Assembly: GCA_031257075.1 (NCBI GenBank)
Contig: JAIRPM010000106.1
Location: 1 to 17,917 of the forward strand
Origin: Spirochaetaceae bacterium
GTDB lineage: Bacteria > Spirochaetota > Spirochaetia > Treponematales > Breznakiellaceae
Length of the DNA: 17,917 bases
Reading direction: 5' to 3'
How positions within the stretch are numbered: the first letter of the stretch is position 1; each line of letters begins with the position of its first letter. Positions 8,001-14,411 of this stretch are shown here, piece by piece. The notes beneath the pieces are model-generated. The model was not told the origin of the DNA. It did no database searches and saw nothing but the letters and a program-made list of their open reading frames with translations. The position numbers were made by a program, and so were the translations under genes.

Positions 8001-8108
8001 ATACGGCTTGTACCGGAATTCCAGTTTGCGCTTAAACTGTCCGCGTTAGACGGCACCGTTGACGAAAATCCCGCCCAATTTAGTTTTTCGTTCAATTACT
8101 TCTATTAG
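5055..8108 (+). CDS. Exported metallopeptidase-like / beta-propeller / outer-membrane barrel fusion, 1017 aa
   Basis: A very large exported protein. M1 or M4 may be the start; M4 (5064) fits the -10 position better. Residues ~10-31 are a signal peptide ending FGQ. Residues ~40-290 look like a gluzincin peptidase of the peptidase-MA type: FEFIYPPESEE, then the zinc motif HELTH at 133-137 and a downstream MIEGAAVAVE whose Glu172 is the expected third ligand. Residues ~300-600 have repeated strand patterns with SPDGKRILVSTY and NSRFAFICAVKGRREIAFFD, as in PD40/TolB-type propeller blades. From ~650 to the end there are many aromatic amphipathic strands, ending FSFSFNYFY with a terminal tyrosine, as in outer-membrane barrels. 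The peptidase and propeller would sit in the periplasm or on the surface, tethered by the barrel (inference). Substrate unknown. It converges on the next gene. Confidence 0.75.
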   Translation: MCQMKIFLRKGFHRAAFFLAAALLFPAALFGQNFKPFSKLRTVKTAHFEFIYPPESEETARFLTGRAEGIYSRLSALIGTEVKRRIVVSITPHTDESNGYMNPVPYPHILVFDTPEFLDFSAYENTIENLFTHELTHAICAESRGTVLEVLHKIFGGWANLLAFNAPWFMIEGAAVAVESEGGFGRANDPLIKETLRQDILEDAFKTPFQAEGVWDLPPTGHVYYYYGGYFCQYLLSVYGEEKFTQLWQQIGKTLHFSPAKYNNGFYYIFKKVYGKTILDVWKDFENNIKLSGTVETKIHYLTPQRGRPASIVDIVSKNKKVYFLDRFSQKIYVHNTVKNTTRIAANTDDAAYSLDISPDGKRILVSTYLRPAANAGQLSRAQAVEYWADLGIPTGRVFKKMYYARYFRDGIIGIAPQLHKTNIVYRPFAKKAPDEYLLKGSAEFVLGNIAPIDNSRFAFICAVKGRREIAFFDYETKNVWTVTNTGTTTGLYETAINEWTPPENTAYWNYVRNLRFSEGRLVFQYNNNDRMSKFGQICFDENGGLTALLHRTDYFGGVHNPVLADGKVYYKSALSTTSTLSVLDEEIPARAAKQPSLITVPLKQENWNRERLALAGFAPPDHAAIPDTFTMNQWEPYYTINQLGHHFNPLNLWFPLPYFGNFLSESMVFADYGTEFRGFGGFFYMSDPFDSNLIFMQAYYDWKYSIVPIDITWMNFSFGLPLYFYYSDKISVSPPGSTDTRVIRPMLYLYFRFPLIDNRLELHIRPGLQATYMFDAPRPTKSTDTVIPGGTAYTWERSQRGFYFFNMGVILSTLDTWQWQIFGNGFSEAGYIHVWLGGDTLTPSYENVLTLAIEPFPFINISGMRQTLYGTYWDTKYPRMPIQGDSLLTETYFSKVSLSEYKTPLPSTLNWVVGGETELKLFGLELQKGFSHFYANRVFLTAAYRWGYWGSQLDSTYPNFLHSVIFRMGMHYSIYPVSVAHIRLVPEFQFALKLSALDGTVDENPAQFSFSFNYFY

Positions 8109-8126
8109 AAGGCACGCCCAGCGGCG

Positions 8127-8765
8127 CTAATATGTGGTTTCATCCATCGCTTCAAATTGCTCACGCGCTTTTTGCAGAAACGCCAATTCACGGCCAAGTA
8201 TTTTTTCATAGTCGAGCGAGCCTTGTTCAATGCGGAATGATTCATCTTCCCAAAACTGTACACGCTGCAAATTCATAAAACGAAAACGCTTGTCGGCTGC
8301 TTTGTCCGACCAGTCCTTTGCCCCCTGCCAATAGTAGAGGGCTGTTTTATAGCAGGTTTCCGCTGTGTTCAAACTGTCAAGATTTTCTTTCTTCCATGGA
8401 GCATTGTAAAAATAAACGTTGCGTTTGTTCCATTTGTTGCCCAGATAAATGTACTGTTCTATCAATTTGAGGTAAATATGCATCATAAAAAGAGCGCGGT
8501 ATTTTTCCCATTGCTCTTTTGTTTCGATAAGCGCGAGCGCGTAGAGCGGATTGGCAAAGTCGGCTTTCAGCGCTTGTTCCAAATAGCGGATGTTTTCCAT
8601 TGTATCGTCGGGGTACTGAATGAGGTGCAGGTGGTAGAGCCGGTACCATTGTTCTTTGAACTGCACCCAATAGCCCCGCACCGGAACCGCCTGTGCCAAA
8701 AAAAAACAAACCGACAGCGCCGCAATAGTCTGTTGCTTATACCTCATTATGTACAATATCGGCAT
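8127..8765 (-). CDS. Small exported helical protein, unknown function
   Basis: The frame encodes 212 residues from the ATG at 8765, 7 bases after the stop of the upstream barrel gene; a second ATG six codons in (8747) begins directly with a signal peptide (MRYKQQTIAALSVCFFLAQA, cleavage near VRG). The mature part is helical and rich in Trp, Tyr and charged residues (YWVQFKEQWYRLYHLHLIQY, ALKADFANPLYALALIETKE, later ETCYKTALYYWQGAKDW), which gives a tetratricopeptide-like feel without clear repeats. No family name recognised. As the last gene of the hisS-TraX-POTRA-barrel cluster, it could be a periplasmic partner of the barrel protein (inference). It converges on the peptidase-barrel gene with only 18 bases between stop codons. 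Confidence 0.7.
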   Translation of the reverse strand: MPILYIMRYKQQTIAALSVCFFLAQAVPVRGYWVQFKEQWYRLYHLHLIQYPDDTMENIRYLEQALKADFANPLYALALIETKEQWEKYRALFMMHIYLKLIEQYIYLGNKWNKRNVYFYNAPWKKENLDSLNTAETCYKTALYYWQGAKDWSDKAADKRFRFMNLQRVQFWEDESFRIEQGSLDYEKILGRELAFLQKAREQFEAMDETTY

Positions 8766-8772
8766 AATGTCT

Positions 8773-10017
8773 CTACAATGCCATTCCGATACTGAAGGAA
8801 AACTGAAAATATGCCTCTGGAATGTTGTACGCGATGCCCAGCCCTACCGCGGGGATAGCCAGCCGGCTCATGTAAAAACGAAGAGACCCTGTTGCGCCAT
8901 AATCAAAACGGTTTTCCAAAATAGGACCGTTGGAATAGACCATTTGCCATGCGCCAAGTATAGAAATGGTGCCGAAAGAAAAACGGCAGATGTATTTTTC
9001 AAGCCCTAGAGAAAGCCCCGCATAATGGCGGGCAGAAAAAGAATTGGGGAGAATATTTACCCCGGATTCAGAGGGGCCGTTTTCCAAAAACGGCGGGACA
9101 TCGGGGCTGTACAAAGCGCCGCCGCGAAAACTCATCCTAAAGCCGGGAACGATGGCCTTTTCGTATATCCCTTTGAAAGAAAGAGAATGCCACAACCGGG
9201 AGTCAATTTCCAGAACAAGATGGTATTCCATCTGCGCGCTTTTTTCTGATAGAAGATACCCATCCCAACTTGTACTGCGGACGGAAAATTCCGGCCCGAA
9301 CTGAACAAACTGCGCCCCCGAATCCGGCGCGCGCCGCGGAGATGCCGTATCCAAAAGCGCTATGTTCGTATAAGAAACGGGAAAAGCTGCGTTCAGGCTA
9401 TTACTGATTTGGTATTGCGGAGAAAACCTTGCGGCAATTGAACGTATGTTGAAGCGGCGCAAGGTTTCGTTGGAAGGGCCGCTGTCCCGCCTTTCCCCCT
9501 CGGAAACAAAGACGCTGCCACCCCAGCCAAAATGACGCGGACTGCCGGGCAGCGCGGCATACATAGCCATAGCAAGCCAGCCTTCGCTTTGGTACATTCC
9601 GCTTGCGGCTATTTTGTGGTTCAAGCCGAATGCGTTGGCATCAAAAACAGCCACGCCTCCGCTTATCCCGTTTGAACCAGCAAAGAAAATCGGAATGGCA
9701 AAAAGCGTCCATTTTTCCCGCACCTCGACAACAAGCGTTTTGCTGCTCGCTTCTTCCTCTATCGCAACCGAAAGCGGTTCCAGAATTCCCTGGTCAATAA
9801 TAGCCGCCTTCACTTTGTCTGCGTCAATGGATGATGCCTCCTGACCGGCAAAACGCCTCAGCGGTTCTTCCGCCGTATGATGTTTTGTCCGCTTGAGACC
9901 GGTGATTCTGATAGAAGTTATGACATCTTCAGGCTGAGAAAAAACGGGAACCGCGATTTCTGCCATCAATAAAAAAACAGCCAACGCCCTATAAGGCCGC
10001 GTAAAAAATGTTATCAT
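8773..10017 (-). CDS. BamA/Omp85-like protein with one POTRA domain and a short barrel
   Basis: The ATG at 10017 is favoured over an in-frame TTG at 10047: it has AAGGA about 5 bases upstream and leads straight into a signal peptide (YRALAVFLLMAEIAVPVFSQ), giving 414 residues. Residues ~30-105 form one POTRA domain (ITSIRITGLKRTKHHTAEEP, DADKVKAAIIDQGI, TLVVEVREKWT). The remaining ~300 residues are barrel-like, with alternating hydrophobic and aromatic strands (YAGLSLGLEKYICRFSFG, AYFQFSFSIGMAL at the end). Classic BamA has five POTRA domains and a 16-strand barrel, so this is a reduced relative: perhaps a substrate-specific outer-membrane assembly or secretion pore (inference). It lies 34 bases after the TraX stop and 7 bases before the next gene, in the hisS operon. 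Confidence 0.75.
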   Translation of the reverse strand: MITFFTRPYRALAVFLLMAEIAVPVFSQPEDVITSIRITGLKRTKHHTAEEPLRRFAGQEASSIDADKVKAAIIDQGILEPLSVAIEEEASSKTLVVEVREKWTLFAIPIFFAGSNGISGGVAVFDANAFGLNHKIAASGMYQSEGWLAMAMYAALPGSPRHFGWGGSVFVSEGERRDSGPSNETLRRFNIRSIAARFSPQYQISNSLNAAFPVSYTNIALLDTASPRRAPDSGAQFVQFGPEFSVRSTSWDGYLLSEKSAQMEYHLVLEIDSRLWHSLSFKGIYEKAIVPGFRMSFRGGALYSPDVPPFLENGPSESGVNILPNSFSARHYAGLSLGLEKYICRFSFGTISILGAWQMVYSNGPILENRFDYGATGSLRFYMSRLAIPAVGLGIAYNIPEAYFQFSFSIGMAL

Positions 10018-10051
10018 TATTTTCCTTGTCCGGTTGAAACGGGTCAAAATC

Positions 10052-10912
10052 TCACTTCAGCCGTATAAAATACGCAATGGTATACAATAGATAAATATGC
10101 GCTGGATAAAAAACATAGAAGAAGTATTTACCACCTTTCCCCCGTTTGCCGTTGTACAGCATAAACGGAATAAGAGCAAAAATCATAAGCCATTGGGCGC
10201 CGCCGCTAAAAAGGCTGTTTCCTTCCTGTAAATACATAACAAGGGATAGTATGCCCAATGCAGCAAACATAAGCAATTGCAGAAAGCGTTTTTCCCTAAG
10301 CAGATAAAACAGCACCCCCATAATGACGGCGGTAAACCCGCCCTCGCAGCCAAGAATATTGGGAATACCGCCGTATACAACCGCTACCAGCCAGCGCGGC
10401 ACATCGGGACTCACAGCGTCTAAAACAACGTTAAGCAGCAAGGCAAGCGCGATTCCTGCAAGTGCCACGGCTGTCATTAACAAAACCGCTTTTGTTATTT
10501 TTCCGGCCTGCTTTGCGCGTATTCCATCTGCAAGCATTTCTATAAACAGCATATACAAACATGAGAGCAGCAATGTCTGGAACACATTGTTTATCAGCAT
10601 CACGTCGTCATTGGGCAGCGCAAAGGTAAACACGGTAGAAATAATGTTCATCGCTTCAAACCCGATAAAAAGTTGGAACAGGTATCGTTTTTTGCTGCGG
10701 GTATGAATAAAACCTTCCGCGCCCATAAACAAAAACAGGGGAAGCACTGGCCGTCCTATCCATGTGAACCACAGCGGCACGCCGTGGGTATAAAACATTT
10801 GATGCAGATGGTCAAATACCATCATAATGACACCAATTATTTTAATTTGAGTTCCTGAAAGTCCCGGGGTTAAACCCAAACAATCTTTTTGTTTTATAAT
10901 TTCAGTATTCAA
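10052..10912 (-). CDS. TraX-family integral membrane protein
   Basis: A hydrophobic protein with about eight membrane segments. The family signature is at the N-terminus: LSGTQIKIIGVIMMVFDHLH, followed by GRPVLPLFLFMGAEGFIHTR, where TraX proteins have a DH motif and a conserved Arg-Pro-rich turn. F-plasmid TraX acetylates pilin; chromosomal relatives are thought to be acyltransferases, but their substrates are mostly unknown. I favour a TTG start at 10912, with GGAG 7 bases upstream and a short upstream ORF ending 4 bases before it, giving 286 residues. The frame remains open to a TTG at 10966, which lacks a ribosome-binding site, and an ATG pair lies ~33 codons further in at GVIMMV. It lies between hisS and an outer-membrane barrel gene, so a cell-envelope modification role is possible (inference). 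Confidence 0.75.
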   Translation of the reverse strand: MNTEIIKQKDCLGLTPGLSGTQIKIIGVIMMVFDHLHQMFYTHGVPLWFTWIGRPVLPLFLFMGAEGFIHTRSKKRYLFQLFIGFEAMNIISTVFTFALPNDDVMLINNVFQTLLLSCLYMLFIEMLADGIRAKQAGKITKAVLLMTAVALAGIALALLLNVVLDAVSPDVPRWLVAVVYGGIPNILGCEGGFTAVIMGVLFYLLREKRFLQLLMFAALGILSLVMYLQEGNSLFSGGAQWLMIFALIPFMLYNGKRGKGGKYFFYVFYPAHIYLLYTIAYFIRLK

Positions 10913-10916
10913 AAAT

Positions 10917-10988
10917 TTACTCCAGTTTTTTAAAAATGGGCCGTCCACAAAACCAAAGTTTCGCAAAAGAAACGGCTATCTTTTTCAT
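10917..10988 (-). CDS. Possible 23-codon coupling ORF between hisS and traX-like gene
   Basis: Its ATG overlaps the hisS TGA stop (ATGA), a typical translational-coupling junction. It encodes 23 residues starting MKKIAVSFAKLW and ends with TAA four bases before the proposed TTG start of the TraX gene; the GGAG for that TTG sits within its last codons. It may carry ribosomes from hisS to the TraX gene, or it may be chance. The peptide has a weakly signal-like, basic and hydrophobic start but no known family. Confidence 0.3.
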   Translation of the reverse strand: MKKIAVSFAKLWFCGRPIFKKLE

Positions 10989-12331
10989 AAGATTGTCCCT
11001 TGTGGTTGCCGGTTTTTATTGTTGTTTAATAAGGCTATCACTTCTTGGGCGTTCAACCCTTCGGTGTTTTTGCGCGCAGATAAGTCACGCAGCGTAATGG
11101 TATCTCCCGCAAGCACGGCGTATCCGATGCCTCGTTTTTCAGCGCTCATATAAAAAGCGGTGAGTTTTTTTTCGTCTGCGGCAAGCACCTCGCAGGGGAT
11201 GCCGGCGGCACGGAATTGCGAGGCGAGCAACTGGTATAGGCCGCCGGCCGCTTCGTTTGTGGCTGCTATGGCAAGGCGGGCGTAAGTGGCGCGCTGTGTG
11301 CCGCCGCCTATTGAGGATAATGCGGCAATAAGGCGGTCAAGCCCTACTGACGCGCCCACACCGGAGAGGGTGCGGCGGGTATAAAGTCCGGCAAGATTGC
11401 CGTAACGCCCGCCTGAACAGACCGAGCCTATACCGGGAAGGGCAGTCAGAAAACTTTCGTAAACGATTCCTGTGTAGTAGTCAAGGCCGCGGGTAATAGA
11501 CGGTGCCAGCGTAAAACTGTCCGCGATACCCGCATCTTCCAGCATACCGTAAATTATGCGGAGCCGTTCATCTTCGGGAGATGCGCCGCCGGCCATACGG
11601 GCAAGCGTGGCAAGCGTTTCATTCCAGTTGCCGGCCGTTTCAATATAGGCAAGAATTTCATCTGCCGCCGCTTCTCCGGCAATACCGGCAAGAAGTGTTC
11701 GTGTTTCAGCACGGCCTATTTTGGCAAGTTTGTCTACGGCGCGCAGAATGTCTACGGATTTGCCCTGAGCGTTGAGCCGGTCAAGAAAACGGTTAAAAAG
11801 TCCTCGGTGGTTGACGCAAATTTTCACTTGGGCAGCCGAATCACCGCCTTCGTTTATGGCCGCAGTCAAAGCATCGCGCATCATGCAGAGGATTTCAAAA
11901 TCGGCAAGGGCATTGTCCGCGTCTTTTGCATCGCCTATAGCATCGCAATCGCACTGCATAAATTCGCGGTAACGCCCCCGCTGCGTGTTTTCGCCGCGCC
12001 AGACTTTCGCAATATGGTAGCGCTTGAACGGCATCGAAAGTTCGTCCGCATGGGCTGCGGTAAAACGGGCAAGCGGCACAGTCAAATCGAAACGAAGCGC
12101 TATATCCCGCCCGCCGGCATCGGCAAAGCGGTAAATTTGTTTTTCAGTTTCACCGCCTCCTTTGCCCAATAAAATTTCCGTGTATTCCAGCGCGGGCGTA
12201 TCGATAGGTACATAGCCATAACTTTGGTAGACCGACTCTATCCGCGCTACAAGTTCACGCCGCGCAATTTCATCCGCAGGCAAAAAATCACGGAATCCTT
12301 TCAGTACTTTGGGTTCAATCAAGCAAGCCAT
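10985..12331 (-). CDS. hisS: Histidyl-tRNA synthetase
   Basis: Charges tRNA-His with histidine using ATP, in the cytoplasm. About 448 residues from the ATG at 12331, which is within the normal range for bacterial HisRS. Visible class II features in order: KGFRDFLPADE near the N-terminus, motif 2 as KVWRGENTQRGRYREFMQCD (~115-134), the HisRS-specific LDYYTGIVYE (~285) and CSGGRYGNLAGLY, motif 3 as GVGASVGLDRLIAA, and a C-terminal anticodon-binding domain (ARLAIAATNEAAGG to the end). The frame extends five codons further to a TTG, but the ATG at 12331 is favoured because TATACT ends 5 bases before it. No Shine-Dalgarno is visible, so the mRNA is probably leaderless. It heads a minus-strand cluster with the TraX, POTRA-barrel and 212-codon genes. 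Confidence 0.96.
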   Translation of the reverse strand: MACLIEPKVLKGFRDFLPADEIARRELVARIESVYQSYGYVPIDTPALEYTEILLGKGGGETEKQIYRFADAGGRDIALRFDLTVPLARFTAAHADELSMPFKRYHIAKVWRGENTQRGRYREFMQCDCDAIGDAKDADNALADFEILCMMRDALTAAINEGGDSAAQVKICVNHRGLFNRFLDRLNAQGKSVDILRAVDKLAKIGRAETRTLLAGIAGEAAADEILAYIETAGNWNETLATLARMAGGASPEDERLRIIYGMLEDAGIADSFTLAPSITRGLDYYTGIVYESFLTALPGIGSVCSGGRYGNLAGLYTRRTLSGVGASVGLDRLIAALSSIGGGTQRATYARLAIAATNEAAGGLYQLLASQFRAAGIPCEVLAADEKKLTAFYMSAEKRGIGYAVLAGDTITLRDLSARKNTEGLNAQEVIALLNNNKNRQPQGTIL

Positions 12332-12336
12332 ACCAT

Positions 12337-12345
12337 AGTATACCA
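12337..12345 (-). promoter_or_regulatory. Extended -10 element for leaderless hisS
   Basis: On the minus strand TGGTATACT (12345-12337) has the extended -10 form TG-N-TATACT. Its last T is 5 bases ahead of the A of the hisS ATG, so the predicted transcription start falls on or beside the start codon. No clear -35 hexamer is present, as is common for extended -10 promoters. Confidence 0.55.
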
Positions 12346-12389
12346 AAAGAAAAACAGGGGCGCTACTTCCCGCAATCCGCCGGCTGCGT

Positions 12390-12395
12390 TATACT
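12390..12395 (+). promoter_or_regulatory. -10 element for leaderless clpP
   Basis: TATACT ends 6 bases before the clpP ATG at 12402. There is no Shine-Dalgarno in the 6 bases left, so transcription probably starts at the A of ATG. The hisS -10 lies on the other strand about 50 bases away, making a compact divergent promoter pair in a 70-base gap. Confidence 0.55.
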
Positions 12396-12401
12396 ATCCG
12401 T

Positions 12402-13028
12402 ATGAATTATTTTACTTACAACGATGATGACGACGATGATGATGACTATGAGCGTGGCGGCGATGACACAGGTAAATCCTCGCACATCAACCCGCTTTTG
12501 GGCAGAATGCTCAAAACGCGCACTATTCTTTTAACCGGTGAAATTAACAAGGAATTGGCCGAAAAAACGATACAACAACTCCTTTTGTTGGAAAATATCA
12601 ATGACAAACCGGTTCGGCTGTTCATCGATTCGCCGGGCGGTGATGCGGATGCGGGCTTTGCTATCTTTGATATGATACGTTTTATACGCCCGCCTGTCTG
12701 GACTATCGGCATGGGCTTGGTCGCAAGCGCGGCGGCTATCATTCTGTTGGCAAGCCCCAAGGAACGGCGCGTAGGTTTGCCCAATAGCCATTTTCTGATT
12801 CACCAGCCGCTTTCCGGTATACGCGGCGTAGCAACCGACATTGAAATTCATGCGCGGGAACTGGAAAAATTACGCGGTAAAATAAACCGGCTTATCGCGG
12901 ATGAAACAGGTGTCCCCTTTGAACAGGTAGAAAAAGATACCGACCGTGATTTTTGGATGACGGCGGATGAAGCTGTGAACTATGGCCTTATCAAACGGGT
13001 TATTAAAGAACGTGCCGAACTTGACTGA
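12402..13028 (+). CDS. clpP: ClpP-family serine protease with acidic N-terminal extension
   Basis: Proteolytic core subunit that degrades unfolded or tagged proteins in complex with ClpX/ClpA-type ATPases. The 208 residues contain the whole catalytic triad: Ser109 in GLVASAAA, His134 in FLIHQPLSG and Asp183 in TDRDFWMTADEA, with the same 25- and 49-residue spacings as E. coli ClpP. Oligomerisation and substrate-binding elements such as IDSPGGDADAGFAI and ATDIEIHARELEKLRGKINR are intact. The N-terminus differs from housekeeping ClpP: after MNYFTYN comes a run of eight aspartates (8-15), and the usual N-terminal loop is replaced by a sequence leading to HINPLLGRMLKTRTILL. This fits a second-type (ClpP2-like) subunit. 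It is the first gene of a four-gene plus-strand operon and appears to be leaderless. Confidence 0.92.
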   Translation: MNYFTYNDDDDDDDDYERGGDDTGKSSHINPLLGRMLKTRTILLTGEINKELAEKTIQQLLLLENINDKPVRLFIDSPGGDADAGFAIFDMIRFIRPPVWTIGMGLVASAAAIILLASPKERRVGLPNSHFLIHQPLSGIRGVATDIEIHARELEKLRGKINRLIADETGVPFEQVEKDTDRDFWMTADEAVNYGLIKRVIKERAELD

Positions 13029-13506
13029 ACGAAATGGCGCAAACGCAAAAAAGAGCGGGAAGCCTTGTATTGTTGTCATTGACGGTATGGGTGGCGGCAT
13101 AGGCGAAGAATTGATTCGCCGGCTTGTTAGTTTTTTTTCATTAAAGAAGGAAACCGCAAAAACAGAAACTGCGCCGCTTGATATTGAAATCCTTGCGCTG
13201 GCGACAAATGCTGTTGCTGCTGAGCGTATGGTTCGTGCCGGCGCGGCGCGGGGAGCCGCCGGTGAAAACGCAATACGCCAATCAGTTGCATTGGGCGACT
13301 TTATACTTGGCCCCATTGGTATCATTATCGCAAACAGTATGCTGGGTGAAATCACCCCCGCTATGACGGAATCTATTCTTGCCGCTCCGGGCAGGCGTAT
13401 TCTTATTCCTTTGCAAAACGACCATATCATTCTTGCGGGAATGGAGAATCTGCCTCTTTCCAAAATGATTGATAAAGCGGTCGAGATGGTAAAAAATTTG
13501 TTATGA
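12982..13506 (+). CDS. DUF3842 family protein
   Basis: A small protein of the conserved but uncharacterised DUF3842 family. It is recognised by the glycine-rich N-terminal signature CIVVIDGMGGGIGEELIRRL, then ALATNAVAAERMVRAGA and GDFILGPIGIIIANSMLGEI. The glycine loop suggests a nucleotide- or dinucleotide-binding Rossmann-like fold (inference). The start is uncertain: ATG 12982 overlaps clpP by 47 bases, while GTG 13012 and TTG 13021 overlap by 17 and 8; family members usually start only a few residues before the glycine motif, which favours the shorter forms. No strong ribosome-binding site marks any of them, so translation is probably coupled to clpP. It ends 37 bases before the YmdB-family gene. 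Confidence 0.8.
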   Translation: MALSNGLLKNVPNLTERNGANAKKSGKPCIVVIDGMGGGIGEELIRRLVSFFSLKKETAKTETAPLDIEILALATNAVAAERMVRAGAARGAAGENAIRQSVALGDFILGPIGIIIANSMLGEITPAMTESILAAPGRRILIPLQNDHIILAGMENLPLSKMIDKAVEMVKNLL

Positions 13507-13543
13507 AAATCCACCGCCGGTTTGCGGCAAGGTGTCAGGCGGC

Positions 13544-14368
13544 ATGAAGATTTTATACATTGCCGAAATTGTAGGCAAGGCCGGAATTTATTGCGTAAAA
13601 AACACATTGCCCGCGCTTAAAAAAGAAACCGGCGCGGATGCCGTTATTGTCTGCGCGGATGCCGCCACAAACGGCAGCGGTCTTGGCAGACACCATGCCG
13701 CTTACCTGCGGAAATTGGGCGTGAACATTATTACCCTGGGCGACCAATGTTTTTTCAAAAAAGACCTCGTTGAATGCATGCCTTCCATTTCTTATGTTTT
13801 ACGCCCTTTCAATTTGAACAAAGAAGCGCCCGGCATTGGCGCGAAGGTGTTTACTATCCAGAGCGCAAACCGCGCTCCCCAAAAACTTGCGGTGGCCGTA
13901 CTGCTTGGCCAAGCGCACTTTGTAAAAATTCATGCGGACAACCCTTTTGCCTGTATGCCTGCTCTTTTGGAAAAACTTCGCGCGGAGACGCCGTTCATTG
14001 TACTCGACTTTCATGCCATAGCAAGCGCTGAAAAAAAAACGCTATTTGCTATGGCGGACGGTCTGTGCAGCGCTGTTATTGGTTCGCATACCCGCGTAGT
14101 TACAGCGGATGCCGCCGTCTTGCCGGGCGGGACAGCCGTTATCACCGATGCGGGCAGGACAGGGAGCCAGTTTTCTGTCGGCGGCAATAACGCGCAAGCC
14201 CGTATTCAAGAGTATCTTTCGGGCATTCCTGACTGGACAAAAGAAGCATGGGACGGGCTTGAAACACAAGGCGTGCTTATTGATATTGCCGAAGACGGCA
14301 CAGCCGGTTCCATTACTCTGGTCAAGGCGCGCCCGCCGCAGATTCCGGCCGGCCCTCATGCAGAATGA
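13544..14368 (+). CDS. YmdB-family (TIGR00282) metallophosphoesterase homologue with altered ligands
   Basis: Relatives such as Bacillus subtilis YmdB are di-metal phosphodiesterases active on 2',3'-cyclic nucleotides and cAMP. The ATG at 13544 (AAGGTG 9 bases upstream) gives 274 residues, the family length, starting MKILYIAEIVGKAG. The fold is recognisable throughout: IVGK, TLGDQCFFKKD, VLRPFN, DFHAIASAEKK, IGSHTRVVTAD and LPGGTAVITDAGRTG. The usual metal ligands are changed: Asp8 is Glu8 (GD to AE), Glu39-Asn40 is Asp39-Ala40, Asn67-His68 is Asp67-Gln68, and the HTH motif is His182-Thr-Arg184. His157 (DFH) and His182 remain. Most replacements keep an acid or amide, so metal binding may survive, but activity could be lost or changed. 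It sits between the DUF3842 gene and ssb. Confidence 0.88.
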   Translation: MKILYIAEIVGKAGIYCVKNTLPALKKETGADAVIVCADAATNGSGLGRHHAAYLRKLGVNIITLGDQCFFKKDLVECMPSISYVLRPFNLNKEAPGIGAKVFTIQSANRAPQKLAVAVLLGQAHFVKIHADNPFACMPALLEKLRAETPFIVLDFHAIASAEKKTLFAMADGLCSAVIGSHTRVVTADAAVLPGGTAVITDAGRTGSQFSVGGNNAQARIQEYLSGIPDWTKEAWDGLETQGVLIDIAEDGTAGSITLVKARPPQIPAGPHAE

Positions 14369-14393
14369 ACAGATGCGACGTTATTAGGTTAGA

Positions 14394-14411
14394 GGGCGCC
14401 AATGAGCGTCC
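14394..14411 (+). promoter_or_regulatory. Small hairpin in the ssb leader
   Basis: GGGCGC (14394-14399) pairs with GCGTCC (14406-14411) through six pairs, one of them G:U, with a 6-base loop. It lies about 46 bases ahead of the ssb ATG in an 89-base gap that also holds a T7 run at 14439-14446. It could tune ssb translation or mRNA processing; nothing shows which. Confidence 0.25.

Noticed and set aside
8104..8131. ATTAG/CTAAT inverted repeat between the convergent genes at 8108 and 8127
   Set aside because: Only 5 bp, and convergent TAG stops give 3 bp of this for free; no T run follows.
12423..12447. GAT/GAC triplet run as a microsatellite or CRISPR-like repeat
   Set aside because: It is a single coding stretch for the poly-aspartate head of ClpP, with no spacers or second copy.
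13034..13084. ATG with a few following codons as a start for the DUF3842 gene
   Set aside because: It is in a different frame from the DUF3842 protein and gives no family sequence.
12870..13607. Long minus-strand frame (245 codons) over clpP, DUF3842 and ymdB
   Set aside because: The three plus-strand genes carry family motifs; the opposite frame has no domain or ribosome-binding site.
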